Positions 42,397 to 52,302 are shown, counted from the stretch's first letter. The stretch: DNA of 64,000 nt from Thalassobacillus devorans (GCF_900176565.1 NZ_FXEH01000005.1:583384-647383); one strand, 5' to 3'. Notes: a model not told the origin generated them from the sequence alone. A program made the numbers and translations.

Positions 42397-42460
42397 CACA
42401 CTGAAAACAGTGGTATTTTATGTTTTAGCTATCTATTTACTACATTGGGCACCGAAACTG
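42397..42460. repeat. Short diverged repeat, right copy
   Basis: Matches 16-80 in the same orientation: TGAAAAC, an ATGTT(TTAG) block, CTATTTACTACA and GGCACCGAAA. It lies just downstream (on the minus strand) of the UDP-GlcNAc 2-epimerase gene. Confidence 0.4.
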
Positions 42461-42505
42461 AGCACAATAGCTGGCAATTTTTAATTCTCTTATGCTTTAA
42501 TTTAC

Positions 42506-43600
42506 TTATTTCTCCAAGACATCAACAATTCTTTTACTTGCAAAACCATCACCATAAGGATTACTTGCTTTACTCATTTTTTCATACTCTTGCTTTTCTT
42601 CAAGAAGTAATTTGAAATTTTTATAGATATTCTCTTCATCTGTACCTACTAATTTCAGTGTTCCAGCTGCTATACCTTCAGGGCGTTCTGTTGTATCACG
42701 CATTACTAGAACCGGTTTACCTAAGCTTGGTGCTTCCTCCTGGATACCACCACTATCAGTAAGTATTAAATATGATCTTGAAAGGAAATTATGAAAGTCT
42801 AGTACTTCCAATGGTTCAATAATTCTGATTCTATCACAATTTCCTAAAATTTCATTAGCAACTTCTCTAACAACAGGATTCATATGTATCGGATATACTG
42901 CCTTAATATCAGGAAATTCATCAACAATCCTTTTGATTGCTTTAAACATATTTCTTATAGGCTCACCGAGATTTTCTCGTCTATGAGCTGTAACCATAAT
43001 CAGTCTACTATCCGATGCCCATTCAATCTGATCATGAGAATAGTCTTCTCTAACCGTTGTATTAAGTGCATCAATAGCAGTATTACCTGTTACATATATA
43101 GATGATGGAATTTTCCCCTCTTTTAATAGATTATCTTTCGACATTTCCGTTGGAGCAAAATTATACTTCGCTATAATTCCCACAGCCTGACGATTAAACT
43201 CTTCTGGATAAGGAGAGTAAATATTATAAGTCCTTAAACCCGCTTCCACATGTCCAACAGGTATTTGTAAGTAAAAACACGCTAAGGACGTAACAAAAGT
43301 TGAAGATGTGTCCCCATGAACTAACACTATGTCTGGCTTAACTTCTTCAAGCACAGCTTTCATCTTTTCTAATATATTGATTGTTACATCAAACAGCGTC
43401 TGTTTCTCTTTCATTATTGATAGATTAAAATCTGGAACAATATTGAATACATCCAATACTTGGTTTAACATTTCTTTATGCTGACCTGTAACACAGACTA
43501 CAGTGTTTAAATTATCTCGTGTTTTCAGCTCTTTAACCAATGGACACATCTTAATAGCTTCAGGCCTTGTACCAAAAACTACCATTATTTTTTTCTTCAT
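42506..43600 (-). CDS. wecB: UDP-N-acetylglucosamine 2-epimerase (non-hydrolysing)
   Basis: A 364-residue epimerase that makes UDP-ManNAc from UDP-GlcNAc. Seen are the N-terminal VVFGTRPEAIKMCPL (7-21), VHGDTSSTF near 94, GHVEAGLRTYN near 117, PEEFNR near 131, VTAHRREN near 205 and the C-terminal TDSGGIQEEAPSLGKPVLVMR near 281. It is the last gene of the polysaccharide cluster, after the pyruvyl transferase. UDP-ManNAc may go into a wall polymer directly, since the only nucleotide-sugar dehydrogenase seen here is a pseudogene. Confidence 0.95.
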   Translation of the reverse strand: MKKKIMVVFGTRPEAIKMCPLVKELKTRDNLNTVVCVTGQHKEMLNQVLDVFNIVPDFNLSIMKEKQTLFDVTINILEKMKAVLEEVKPDIVLVHGDTSSTFVTSLACFYLQIPVGHVEAGLRTYNIYSPYPEEFNRQAVGIIAKYNFAPTEMSKDNLLKEGKIPSSIYVTGNTAIDALNTTVREDYSHDQIEWASDSRLIMVTAHRRENLGEPIRNMFKAIKRIVDEFPDIKAVYPIHMNPVVREVANEILGNCDRIRIIEPLEVLDFHNFLSRSYLILTDSGGIQEEAPSLGKPVLVMRDTTERPEGIAAGTLKLVGTDEENIYKNFKLLLEEKQEYEKMSKASNPYGDGFASKRIVDVLEK

Positions 43601-43731
43601 GTTTTTCCAACTTTCCCTTATAATTTAATTTTTCCGAGAATCTTAGCAGGATAAAAACAACTAATGATAGCAAAAAGATTATCTTAAACTACATATATAT
43701 TTTGTAGTAAAAGTAAACCCTTATGGTATAA

Positions 43732-44928
43732 TTATCTTTTGAAATTTTTAACCTTATTTATTCCTTGGGGTAAAAATAACATAAACATTTTATATACATT
43801 TTTTATTCCCTGATACTTGCTAGAAATATGTTTTGTATTTAGTAAATTTTCTGTTCCTATTAAAATTTTATTTTTAGATAACTTCAGATTAGATATAAGC
43901 TTATTTCTATATTCATCTTCATTGTTTAGTAAGTGTGAAAAAGTAGTTATTAAGGTTTTTGACTGGAAATTTTCTAGCGATAATGCATATTCTGATAAAC
44001 CATTTTGGTTTAAAAAACTTCTAACTTTTGGATCATATACTAATCCAATCCCCGGAATACCGTAGCTACTTCCAACTATTAAACCATGTAACCTCATACT
44101 AATTATGTAGTTCATCTCCTTAATTTGATTAACTACATCAATTGGCTTTACCGCATCATTACTGTATATAGTTACCTCTTCTTTCATCATAGAAGAAATT
44201 TCACGACATAATTTAATATCTGTTTTAGGTTCCATTGGAATTAGGAATACATCATAACCATGGTTAGCAACTATATTATCAAGTGCTTTTGAAAGCTCTG
44301 TCTTGAAATTAGAATCTATATTTAATTCTCGAATGGAAACCCCAACTCTTTTATTATCATTTTTATTTTCATTTTTATTTTCATTTTTATAGAAATCTGA
44401 ATGCATAATTACCGGATCTCCAGTAACTGTTATTTGTGTTTTTTTTACCCCAATTTCCTCCAGATATTCTTTGGATTTCATATCTCTTACAAAAATAATA
44501 TCAACATCATTACTAATTATCCTTGTAAGGTACTTTAATAACCGCCTTTTGATTGGTCCTACTCCTAAGGAAAAATAAATCACTGGCTTTTTTAGAATCT
44601 TAGCAAAAAGTGCTATTGATAAATATCTCGGTATAGTTCCAACCCAATGGACATCTTGGAGTAGCCCTCCTCCTCCAATTATTACATAATCCGCCTCACT
44701 TATACCTTTAAATACAGCAATTAATCTTTTCATATTTAGTGATAAACCCGGCCAGTATATACTATTTACACCGTGTAATTCCTTAGTTGTTTTAGGATCG
44801 ATAGATAATACTGTAAAAACCGCATCCTTTTCAGCGCTCTTTATTATGTTCTTGATACTGTCAAGTATTAATTCGTCTCCAATATTATCTGCACCAACAA
44901 ACCCAGATATAAGGAACCTTTTATTCAA
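43732..44928 (-). CDS. csaB: Polysaccharide pyruvyl transferase, CsaB-like
   Basis: A 398-residue protein of the polysaccharide pyruvyl transferase family, moving pyruvate from phosphoenolpyruvate onto a sugar as a ketal. It shows GFVGADNIGDELILDSI near 9, the glycine cluster VIIGGGGLLQD near 82, ISMRLHGLIVGSSYGIPGIGLVYDPKV near 270 with the expected His. A repeat KNENKNENKNDNK near 180, encoded by a 12-bp tandem repeat, is unusual. Start is TTG after GAGGTGA. It adds charge to the polymer; in S-layer bacteria the target is ManNAc, consistent with the wecB neighbour. Confidence 0.88.
   Translation of the reverse strand: MNKRFLISGFVGADNIGDELILDSIKNIIKSAEKDAVFTVLSIDPKTTKELHGVNSIYWPGLSLNMKRLIAVFKGISEADYVIIGGGGLLQDVHWVGTIPRYLSIALFAKILKKPVIYFSLGVGPIKRRLLKYLTRIISNDVDIIFVRDMKSKEYLEEIGVKKTQITVTGDPVIMHSDFYKNENKNENKNDNKRVGVSIRELNIDSNFKTELSKALDNIVANHGYDVFLIPMEPKTDIKLCREISSMMKEEVTIYSNDAVKPIDVVNQIKEMNYIISMRLHGLIVGSSYGIPGIGLVYDPKVRSFLNQNGLSEYALSLENFQSKTLITTFSHLLNNEDEYRNKLISNLKLSKNKILIGTENLLNTKHISSKYQGIKNVYKMFMLFLPQGINKVKNFKR
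44359..44390. repeat. 12-bp in-frame tandem repeat inside csaB
   Basis: The unit ATTTTTATTTTC occurs 2.7 times in direct order. As the unit is a multiple of three, gain or loss changes the length of an Asn/Glu/Lys stretch without a frameshift. Confidence 0.7.
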
Positions 44929-44934
44929 AGTACT

Positions 44935-46422
44935 TCACCTCAATTTTAGTCGTTTAATATCATCTATATTTACTATCTTTAGGATAAATATGATGAAAAT
45001 AAAAAAGAAGAAACCTAATAAAGCAGTTACTAAAATTTTTACTACTACATTCACGAAAAAGGTTGATATAAAAAATAGTAATAGAATATAAGTTGTTGTA
45101 AGTGTTATAAATTTTATAAATTGTATTGAAAGAGTTATCCCTATTTTTTTTATAAAGAAATACTTTGTAATTAATAATGAAAAATATGAGATAGCTGTGC
45201 CTAGTGCAGCTCCCGTAATACCCCAAGATGGTATCAAAACCATATTTAAACCGATGTTGAGTATTACTGCTATAACTCCTCCATAGATATTCATTTTGAG
45301 TTTATTACTTACTTGAAATAAAGGAACAGTAATTCTAGATATTCCAAAGCCAATAGTTCCTATAATCAATATTTGCAAGGGGATCTTGGCATTAATAAAC
45401 TCTTCTCCAAAATATAAGAAAATAAAAGGTTCGGCTAAAACAAATAAACCTCCACCTAAAAGAATAAGTCCTAACGTTACATATTTCATTAAGTCAGAAG
45501 ATATACGACTGATTCTTTGTATTTGATTTAATGCCCACAATTCTGAAAAAGCTGGGACTACAGCACTTTGGACTACCTGTGGAACAATCCATAGTATTTG
45601 GGATGCTGATAACGCAGCTTTATATAAACCAACATCATAAGAAGATAGCATTGTTCTTACCATAATAACATCTGCTTGATATAATAATTGGGCAATTATT
45701 ACACCAATAACCATCCATCCTCCAAATGATAATAGTTCATTGGTATAGGCATTATTATTTTTCTCTACTTTTTTTGTTTTTTTAGTTAATGCATTAAAAA
45801 ACGTGTTACCTTTTAACCTATATAAAATAAACAATTGTATAAGAGAAACTATTATAATTCCTAAAATGTACCCTGCCAAAACGCCTTCAACACCAAGTCC
45901 AATGTAAACTAAAATTATACCAATACTATATTGAATAAAGAAATTCAACACATTTAATGGTTCAGATAATTTTTGCATATGTAATCCAAAGAGTAATGCT
46001 TGCAAGTTATTATACAAAATACTAATAACAACAATAATCAATATATAAGTTAATATATTGTTTTGATTATATAAATCATTAAATATATATATTAATAAAA
46101 CCCCTATAGTTAGAGTACCCAAAATTAGAGATAGAGAAATTTTAGTAATAGTAGAATAAAATCTATATTGTTCTATTATATTTTCCCTATCAACAATAGG
46201 AAGATATCTGCGTATTGCATCCGCTTGACCAAAGTTAGCAATAACCATTATCAAGCCAATAACTGACATAGCAAATCCATATTCACCATAGCCTTCAACA
46301 CCAAGCATCCTAACTATAATGGGAGTAAAGAAAAACAGTAAAATAGTCTGGCTCATCTTACCCATAAATACAAATTTAATTGCATTTATAATCTTTTGGT
46401 TGTTAAGTTTTAACTGTTGCAA
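44935..46422 (-). CDS. wzx: Polysaccharide flippase (Wzx/MATE-like)
   Basis: A 495-residue membrane protein with about 12-14 hydrophobic segments, of the polysaccharide transport family that flips lipid-linked repeat units across the membrane. The N-terminal VRMLGVEGYGEYGFAMSVIG and YKAALSASQILWIVPQVVQSAVVPAFSEL segments are typical. The TTG start is chosen because AAGGTGG lies 6 bases before it; the ATG two codons upstream touches that site. It lies six bases after csaB's start side (csaB begins 6 bases downstream), so they are cotranscribed. Strong A+T bias. Confidence 0.88.
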   Translation of the reverse strand: MQQLKLNNQKIINAIKFVFMGKMSQTILLFFFTPIIVRMLGVEGYGEYGFAMSVIGLIMVIANFGQADAIRRYLPIVDRENIIEQYRFYSTITKISLSLILGTLTIGVLLIYIFNDLYNQNNILTYILIIVVISILYNNLQALLFGLHMQKLSEPLNVLNFFIQYSIGIILVYIGLGVEGVLAGYILGIIIVSLIQLFILYRLKGNTFFNALTKKTKKVEKNNNAYTNELLSFGGWMVIGVIIAQLLYQADVIMVRTMLSSYDVGLYKAALSASQILWIVPQVVQSAVVPAFSELWALNQIQRISRISSDLMKYVTLGLILLGGGLFVLAEPFIFLYFGEEFINAKIPLQILIIGTIGFGISRITVPLFQVSNKLKMNIYGGVIAVILNIGLNMVLIPSWGITGAALGTAISYFSLLITKYFFIKKIGITLSIQFIKFITLTTTYILLLFFISTFFVNVVVKILVTALLGFFFFIFIIFILKIVNIDDIKRLKLR

Positions 46423-46628
46423 GCACATCCACCTTTTCAAGTTATATTACTTTAGTCATTTTAAACTATCCAGCCACCATAAAAAATCCCTGAACTCTTG
46501 TATTTTAAGTCAATCATACTATTAAAGTAAAAATTCTAACCAAATATTATAAAATAAAGTATTTCTCCGAAATTATATAGCCCCACTGAGCAACCCTAAG
46601 ACCAGCGAGGCCGTTTTATAACTAGCTT

Positions 46629-47999
46629 TTATTTCACATGTGGTTTACAATGCTCTTCTACTTCCTCCCAAGTCATAAATATTCGAACAATATCTTCTTC
46701 AATAAGTTGTGAACCAGTCTGTACTTCAATAAATTCCATGTCAGTAATAGCCTTAATACCATGTTTCGCTTCAACTGGAATGACTAAAACATCACCCGGT
46801 TTTACATTTCGGATTTCCTCATTTAAAGCAAATTCACCTTCGCCTTTAATAATTGTCCAAACTTCACTTCTTGCATAGTGTTTTTGATAACTTAAATTCT
46901 TACCAGAATTAACTCCAATTCTCTTTGTTAAAACTTCATTTCCTTCTTCAAACTTGCTATGATCAAGTACTCTATACCATCCCCAACGTCTTTCTTCGTA
47001 CATAGGACGTTGGTCAAACCCTTTCAGAATCTCTTTAATTCTTGGACTCGCAACTTTATCAGTTACTAAAATTCCATCCGGACTTGCAGCAACAACAGCA
47101 TTTTTTATACCTAATACTGTAACAGGAATATCTAACTCATTTACTATATGAGTATTAGTTGAATCCTTACTAATAACACCTTTTCCTATTTGGTTAGTAC
47201 CCATCTCTTCTGTTAATGTATTCCATGTACCGAGGTCTTTCCAACTTCCACTATATGGAAGGGCGGCGATTTTTTCTGCCCTTTCAACAACTGCATAATC
47301 AAAGCTAGTTTTTTCAAGCTTTTTATAATGCTTAGCCAACTCATCATATTGCAGTGGTAATCCTTGAGCCTCTAATAAAGAAATAATATAATCAAGTTTA
47401 AAAGCAAAAACACCACAATTCCATAAAGCATTTTTTTCCATTAGATCTATTGCTTCTGTTACTGACGGCTTTTCTTTAAAGTGACTTACTTGAATATATT
47501 CCTTAAGTTTATTTTGTGTTGGAACTATATAGCCATATTTTTCTGATGGAAAAGTTGGGTTTACCCCCATTAAGGCAATCTCAGCATCGGATGTGTTTAA
47601 AACACCCTCTAAATCTTTTATTCTTTCAAAAAAACTAAGTTCTACAAAAGGATCAACCGGTAATACTCCTACTACTTCATTTAAACTACTCCCCTTTACA
47701 GAATAAAGATAAGTAGCTGCTAAAGCTATAGCAGGGAATGTATCACGACGTTCTGGTTCTATTATTAACGGTACATGATTACCTAATTGACTATGGAGCA
47801 TATCGACTTGAGACTTACTAGTTGCAATTACTGTTGATTCATGTAACTGCAATTTTTCTAACTGACTCCATACTCTTTGCACCATTGATTCCAATTTATC
47901 ATCCTTGTCCAAAACTTTTAAAAATTGCTTCGATCTTGAATCATTAGATAATGGCCAAAGACGTTTACCAGATCCACCTGAGAGTAAAACAAATTCCAT
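46629..47999 (-). CDS. manC: Mannose-1-phosphate guanylyltransferase / mannose-6-phosphate isomerase
   Basis: A 456-residue bifunctional-type enzyme making GDP-mannose. The nucleotidyltransferase domain opens LLSGGSGKRLWPLSND (5-20), with IIEPERRDTFPAIALAA near 80, and FKEKPS near 174. The C-terminal cupin domain shows RRWGWYRVLDH, KRIGVNSGKNLSYQKHYARSE near 362 and PVEAKHGIKA with metal-binding His. No phosphomannomutase is in the window, so mannose 1-phosphate must come from elsewhere. It is slightly separated (about 190 bases) from wzx. GDP-mannose suits the GT4 enzymes nearby. Confidence 0.93.
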   Translation of the reverse strand: MEFVLLSGGSGKRLWPLSNDSRSKQFLKVLDKDDKLESMVQRVWSQLEKLQLHESTVIATSKSQVDMLHSQLGNHVPLIIEPERRDTFPAIALAATYLYSVKGSSLNEVVGVLPVDPFVELSFFERIKDLEGVLNTSDAEIALMGVNPTFPSEKYGYIVPTQNKLKEYIQVSHFKEKPSVTEAIDLMEKNALWNCGVFAFKLDYIISLLEAQGLPLQYDELAKHYKKLEKTSFDYAVVERAEKIAALPYSGSWKDLGTWNTLTEEMGTNQIGKGVISKDSTNTHIVNELDIPVTVLGIKNAVVAASPDGILVTDKVASPRIKEILKGFDQRPMYEERRWGWYRVLDHSKFEEGNEVLTKRIGVNSGKNLSYQKHYARSEVWTIIKGEGEFALNEEIRNVKPGDVLVIPVEAKHGIKAITDMEFIEVQTGSQLIEEDIVRIFMTWEEVEEHCKPHVK

Positions 48000-48174
48000 G
48001 TAAGTTGCCTCCTCTTATAATAAATCATTATTTTAGAAATTTTGTTAGACAATAAAATTCATTTATCTGTTAATTACCACAAAAACTATTTAAATTTTAG
48101 AATAGGGATAAAAGCGCCCTTCATATAATGTCAAACAAAAACACTTCCCCCCACCTTAAACTAAAATCAAAAGG

Positions 48175-49299
48175 CTAGTTTAATAAACTGTCATTCTTTC
48201 TCAAATTTAATAAAGGAAACAAAAACATTATGAATGAAATTGAATTTTGAATTTCAAACATTATATTTGCGGTTATAAAGAATATTAATGAATATCCTAT
48301 TATAAGTAGGGGGTACAATTTATTATTTTTTGCCGTAAATATATTTAATACTAACAATGAAACTACAGCTAGTGCACTAAGAAATCCCCCACCAACAAAC
48401 AGTGCATAATACGAATTATCAAAAGGTAACCCAAGATAACCCTCAAAATTACCTCTTCCAATTAGAAAATCCTTAAAACTACCATTAAGAATTGCATTAT
48501 TAAACTTTTCAAATAAAAAGTTAGTTCTCAATTCCCATGACTCATCAGTTGCTAATCCTTTAATTCTATTAAAATTATTTAATAGAATTTTATTAAATAC
48601 TTCTAGTCTTTTCATAAAAAAGCTCAGTATTAAAGTTATACTTATTATATACATAAAGACCCTTAAAATTTTTCCTACGGATAAACTTCTAACATTCTTC
48701 ACACCAAGTATAATTAATACAAAGCTAAATGCTATTATCCCAGTAGCCGATCGGGATAAGACAACTTCAACTATTGTTATAATTAAGAGTAATATATTAC
48801 TCTTCTTAGACATTGAGCTGAAATTTGTTAAGAATAGGTAATTCCCTATAACAAAATATGCAAAATGATTCTTAGCACCTGTGAATAATCCATACCCTAG
48901 GGTATATAAATTAATTGGATCCTCTATACTTAAAAAATAAGTAAAAACAAATCCAATAGGTAAAACTAGGAATTGAATAGTATAAAGGGACCTGTATAAA
49001 ATATTTCTTTTTAGAGTAATAAAGACAATTATAGCAACCAAGATATGCATAGTATAACGTAACAAATATAATATATTGTCTAATTCTAATGATATAAGTG
49101 CTGCTATATATAAAGGTGCCAAGTATAAAAAAATAATATTAAGACGTTTTGGCAACTGATCTTTATAATATATAATGAATAATACTAAAGATATAAGGCC
49201 AATTATATCTGAAATTAATGGGTAACTTGACCATATAAAAATTATAGAGAAAATATAAGTTACTAGAAAAAAGTTATATAATGATTTTTTATAAATCAT
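48175..49299 (-). CDS. wzy: Putative polysaccharide polymerase (Wzy-like)
   Basis: A 374-residue membrane protein with about 10-11 hydrophobic segments and a longer extracytoplasmic loop (about 250-310, around NRIKGLATDESWELRTNFLFEK). The ESWELRTNF pattern and following GNFEGYLGLPFDNSYYALFVGGG resemble O-antigen polymerase/ligase family proteins, which join repeat units outside the membrane. Identification is by topology and context (flippase, glycosyltransferases), because Wzy proteins share little sequence. ATG at 49299 is preferred; it overlaps the upstream glycosyltransferase by 11 bases. Very AT-rich. Confidence 0.75.
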   Translation of the reverse strand: MIYKKSLYNFFLVTYIFSIIFIWSSYPLISDIIGLISLVLFIIYYKDQLPKRLNIIFLYLAPLYIAALISLELDNILYLLRYTMHILVAIIVFITLKRNILYRSLYTIQFLVLPIGFVFTYFLSIEDPINLYTLGYGLFTGAKNHFAYFVIGNYLFLTNFSSMSKKSNILLLIITIVEVVLSRSATGIIAFSFVLIILGVKNVRSLSVGKILRVFMYIISITLILSFFMKRLEVFNKILLNNFNRIKGLATDESWELRTNFLFEKFNNAILNGSFKDFLIGRGNFEGYLGLPFDNSYYALFVGGGFLSALAVVSLLVLNIFTAKNNKLYPLLIIGYSLIFFITANIMFEIQNSISFIMFLFPLLNLRKNDSLLN

Positions 49300-50422
49300 T
49301 ATAAAAGTCCAACTCCTCTCTAACAATATGATCAATATTACATCTATCTAACATAAATTTACCGGCATTTGCGGAAAGTTTTTGAAATAAACTTGGACTC
49401 TCAAGAATTTTATAAATTGAGTCGACAAAATCGTTTACACTATTACAAAGTTCTCCATTATACCCACTCATTACAAACTCAGGTATAGCTGTATTATATG
49501 AGTTAACTGTTACTAGACCATTCATCATTGCCTCGCACATAGTTACCCCTTGTGCATCTTGACGTGTTGTATTTATATAAATTCCACTACTATCAAATAC
49601 ATCTGACATTTCTTTGTGATTTAAAAACTTTTTATATAAATTTACATTTTTAAACTTTTTTAATTTGTTAGTATGTTTATCAAACAATTTTCCATCTCCA
49701 TAAACTTCGAACACAAGTTTATCTTGGTATTTTTTAAATCTAACATCTCTGTTAACCTTTGCTATAATTTCTTGTAGAATATCAGTGCCGTATTTATAAG
49801 ATCTAAAAGATTTAATCGAGATTATCCGAAACCTTAATTCGGTAGATTTCCCTTCATTGTAAAAAAGTTCTTTATCAATAGGATTGGGTATTAATCTAGA
49901 ATTATTAAGCTTTAACTTGAGATCTCTTTCTGTAACAGACTTCATCCAAGATGAAGGGAAGATAAAACCTACTTTTTCAACATTACTATTTTTTATATAT
50001 CTATTTAATAAATTTCTCTGCTTTATACTCCATAAAAAATATTTTGAATAAGCCAAAAACCCTTCGCTCTTAAAATTAAATAGCCTTCGAAATCCACTAA
50101 TAACTTCTGTACCATGTACCCAAATTAATATCGGTTTATTGTAGTTTAATGCGAAAAGCTTTTTAGCCAATTTATGACTTATAAAATGTATAAAAATCCC
50201 CTCATAACCTTCAATCTTATTAAAAACAGAATCAATAGTACAATAGTTTACATTTACCCCTTCATAATAATCTATATATTCTAAAGACTTATCTTCTACA
50301 ATTACAAAAACATCTATTTTCATCCCTAAAGAAATATATTTTTTTACTCGCGTATGAACAAATCCAAGATTATATTTATTATCATTTGAAGGATATCCTG
50401 GTGTGATTAATGCTATAGTCAT
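49289..50422 (-). CDS. Glycosyltransferase family 4 (GT-B fold)
   Basis: A 377-residue GT-B glycosyltransferase. The N-terminal ALITPGYPSNDNKYNLGFVHTRV and C-terminal FDSSGIYINTTRQDAQGVTMCEAMMNGLVTVN segments are typical; the latter holds the nucleotide-sugar binding Glu near position 298 (E-x7-type motif is loose here). IPNPIDKELFYNEGK near 184 marks the interdomain linker. It adds one sugar to the lipid-linked unit at the inner membrane face. Donor and linkage cannot be read from sequence. It is 10 bases after the GT2 gene. Confidence 0.82.
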   Translation of the reverse strand: MTIALITPGYPSNDNKYNLGFVHTRVKKYISLGMKIDVFVIVEDKSLEYIDYYEGVNVNYCTIDSVFNKIEGYEGIFIHFISHKLAKKLFALNYNKPILIWVHGTEVISGFRRLFNFKSEGFLAYSKYFLWSIKQRNLLNRYIKNSNVEKVGFIFPSSWMKSVTERDLKLKLNNSRLIPNPIDKELFYNEGKSTELRFRIISIKSFRSYKYGTDILQEIIAKVNRDVRFKKYQDKLVFEVYGDGKLFDKHTNKLKKFKNVNLYKKFLNHKEMSDVFDSSGIYINTTRQDAQGVTMCEAMMNGLVTVNSYNTAIPEFVMSGYNGELCNSVNDFVDSIYKILESPSLFQKLSANAGKFMLDRCNIDHIVREELDFYNDL

Positions 50423-50432
50423 AAAATATTAG

Positions 50433-51206
50433 TCACTCCTTACTATATATATTGCCATTTAATTTTAAACTTCTAGCTAGGGATAAGCTCAGAAACCTTA
50501 CTATAAAACTTGTGAAGCTTGCATGGAATCCAGATACCCCATCCATTATCCAAGCTTTTATTATCAATCTATCAAAAAACACTAATAATGGTTCAACTAT
50601 TAATTTTGTGAGTGATATATCATTTTGGCCAATATTTCTAGCTTCCATTTTTACATATAAGTTCATTTTTGTTAGATATTGTTCAAAGTTTTGATATGTA
50701 AAATGTCTAATGTATCCGCTATTTACATTTTTACGCTTTCCAGTTACTAATAAATCTTCGTGTACAAGAATCTTAGTATCATATCTACAGTTATTTCTGT
50801 TAATTAACCTAGGTTGATAATCACTCCACGCACGTTTTAACTCTTTTCCAAAAGCAATGGTCTTTCTTCTAAAAGAAAAAGAAGATATGTTCTCTTTTAT
50901 ACCTAACTCAATTAACTCTGGAATGTTAGTTAGTAATTCATCAGTTAATCTTTCATCAGCATCAAGAAATAAAACCCAGTCAGTTTTTGAATTGTCTAAA
51001 GCATAATTCCTCTGATCAGCAAAGCTTTTTAGATCCCTATGTAATACTTTACAATTGTATCTTTGTGCAATACTAAGCGTATTATCTGTACTACCCGAGT
51101 CTACTATGACTTTTTTTGCAGCTAAGCTTTTAATATTGTCAAGTAGATCATTCAGATTATTTTCTTCGTTCTTAGTTAAAACTATAACAGTTAAGTCTAC
51201 ACCCAT
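50433..51206 (-). CDS. Glycosyltransferase family 2
   Basis: A 257-residue GT-A transferase. It shows LTVIVLTKNEENNL (4-17), VDSGSTDNTLSIA near 35, and the metal-binding DADE motif LFLDADERL near 81. The C-terminal SFSFRRK and LVHEDL segments match the WaaE/KdtX-like group of GT2 enzymes, many of which act on hexoses or heptoses in surface glycans. A C-terminal amphipathic or hydrophobic region (KAWIMDGVSGFHASFTSFIV) may bind the membrane. It lies between two GT4 genes at short spacing. Confidence 0.87.
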   Translation of the reverse strand: MGVDLTVIVLTKNEENNLNDLLDNIKSLAAKKVIVDSGSTDNTLSIAQRYNCKVLHRDLKSFADQRNYALDNSKTDWVLFLDADERLTDELLTNIPELIELGIKENISSFSFRRKTIAFGKELKRAWSDYQPRLINRNNCRYDTKILVHEDLLVTGKRKNVNSGYIRHFTYQNFEQYLTKMNLYVKMEARNIGQNDISLTKLIVEPLLVFFDRLIIKAWIMDGVSGFHASFTSFIVRFLSLSLARSLKLNGNIYSKE

Positions 51207-51219
51207 TATATAAACTCCT

Positions 51220-52266
51220 CTAACAAGCTAATATGTGTTTTTCAAAGAAATTCACGTAAGTTTCTAACCCATTTTCATATATAAAGAAAAAGTCATCTTT
51301 TTTGTTATTTACTATCATGTTTTCTGGCATACTATCTATAGCACGATAAATACTTTTTTCGGATTTAGGATTGAAATAGGTAACACCCTTTACATCTTTA
51401 AGGTATTCTTTTACAGTTGGTAAATTTGAAACAGCCATAGGTATACCGACTACTGCTGCTTCTAAAGCAGTTCTACCAGTGGTTTCAAATAAAGATGGAA
51501 ATATTAAACCTTTTGAATTAAACATAGATTTGATTAAAGATGGTTTTTCCATAAACTTTACATAGGTGAAAGTTTCAGGATATTCACTTATTAACTTTTC
51601 AAATTGCGCTGTATAATCTTTATATTCGGCATTTTTCCTACCTACAAAAACGACATGTCCTTTGAATTTATACTTAATTAAGCTGTTAATGATTTTAATC
51701 TGATTTTTTAAAGGCTCAATTCTACCAACGCAAATATAAGATTTGTTTATTTTATCTATTCTTATTTCTTCTAAATTAAAATTCTCATTTTTAAAGAAAT
51801 CGATGCTATTGGAATTAATCATATTCGGTAAATTATATAAATCACTTTTTATGCCGAATGCTTTTCTTAAGCTTGCTTTTTCTGTATTGGTATTTGTAAA
51901 AACATAATCTGCTGTTTTAAGCATTTGAGAAGTAATTCTAATTGTAGATTGTGGCCTTTTTATCCTAGAAAATAAATTATATATTAATATGTTAGTATTT
52001 TGGACAAATACACTAGAAAGTATTATTTTTAAATCTGTTCGCTCTTTTATATATTGGAAAAAAGGATAGTTTTTATAATGAGCACCATAAATAATTACAG
52101 CTTTTATATTCTCTAAGTCATTTTCATTATGTATCCTTACTATTCGAATATTAATATCATTTTTTTCCGCATACAAATTAAACTCATTTTCGAACTCAAC
52201 TGCTCTAACTTCTGCCCCTCCATATTTCTCGTGGAACGGATATACAAAATAACCAATGTAGTCCAT
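51220..52266 (-). CDS. Glycosyltransferase family 4
   Basis: A 348-residue GT-B transferase. The N terminus KYGGAEVRAVEF is a donor/acceptor-site pattern, ICVGRIEPLKNQ near 180 starts the second domain, and FPSLFETTGRTALEAAVVGIPMAVSNLP near 268 holds the conserved Glu pair that binds the nucleotide sugar. It follows the next glycosyltransferase gene by 36 bases, in the same direction. Specificity unknown. Confidence 0.86.
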   Translation of the reverse strand: MDYIGYFVYPFHEKYGGAEVRAVEFENEFNLYAEKNDINIRIVRIHNENDLENIKAVIIYGAHYKNYPFFQYIKERTDLKIILSSVFVQNTNILIYNLFSRIKRPQSTIRITSQMLKTADYVFTNTNTEKASLRKAFGIKSDLYNLPNMINSNSIDFFKNENFNLEEIRIDKINKSYICVGRIEPLKNQIKIINSLIKYKFKGHVVFVGRKNAEYKDYTAQFEKLISEYPETFTYVKFMEKPSLIKSMFNSKGLIFPSLFETTGRTALEAAVVGIPMAVSNLPTVKEYLKDVKGVTYFNPKSEKSIYRAIDSMPENMIVNNKKDDFFFIYENGLETYVNFFEKHILAC

Positions 52267-52302
52267 TAGGAACCTCTCCTATCAATTATACCTTTGCAAA
52301 TT

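Noticed and set aside
44359-44390. CRISPR-like direct repeats
   Set aside because: The repeat unit is 12 bp without spacers and is in frame within a coding region. No CRISPR array is present anywhere in the window.
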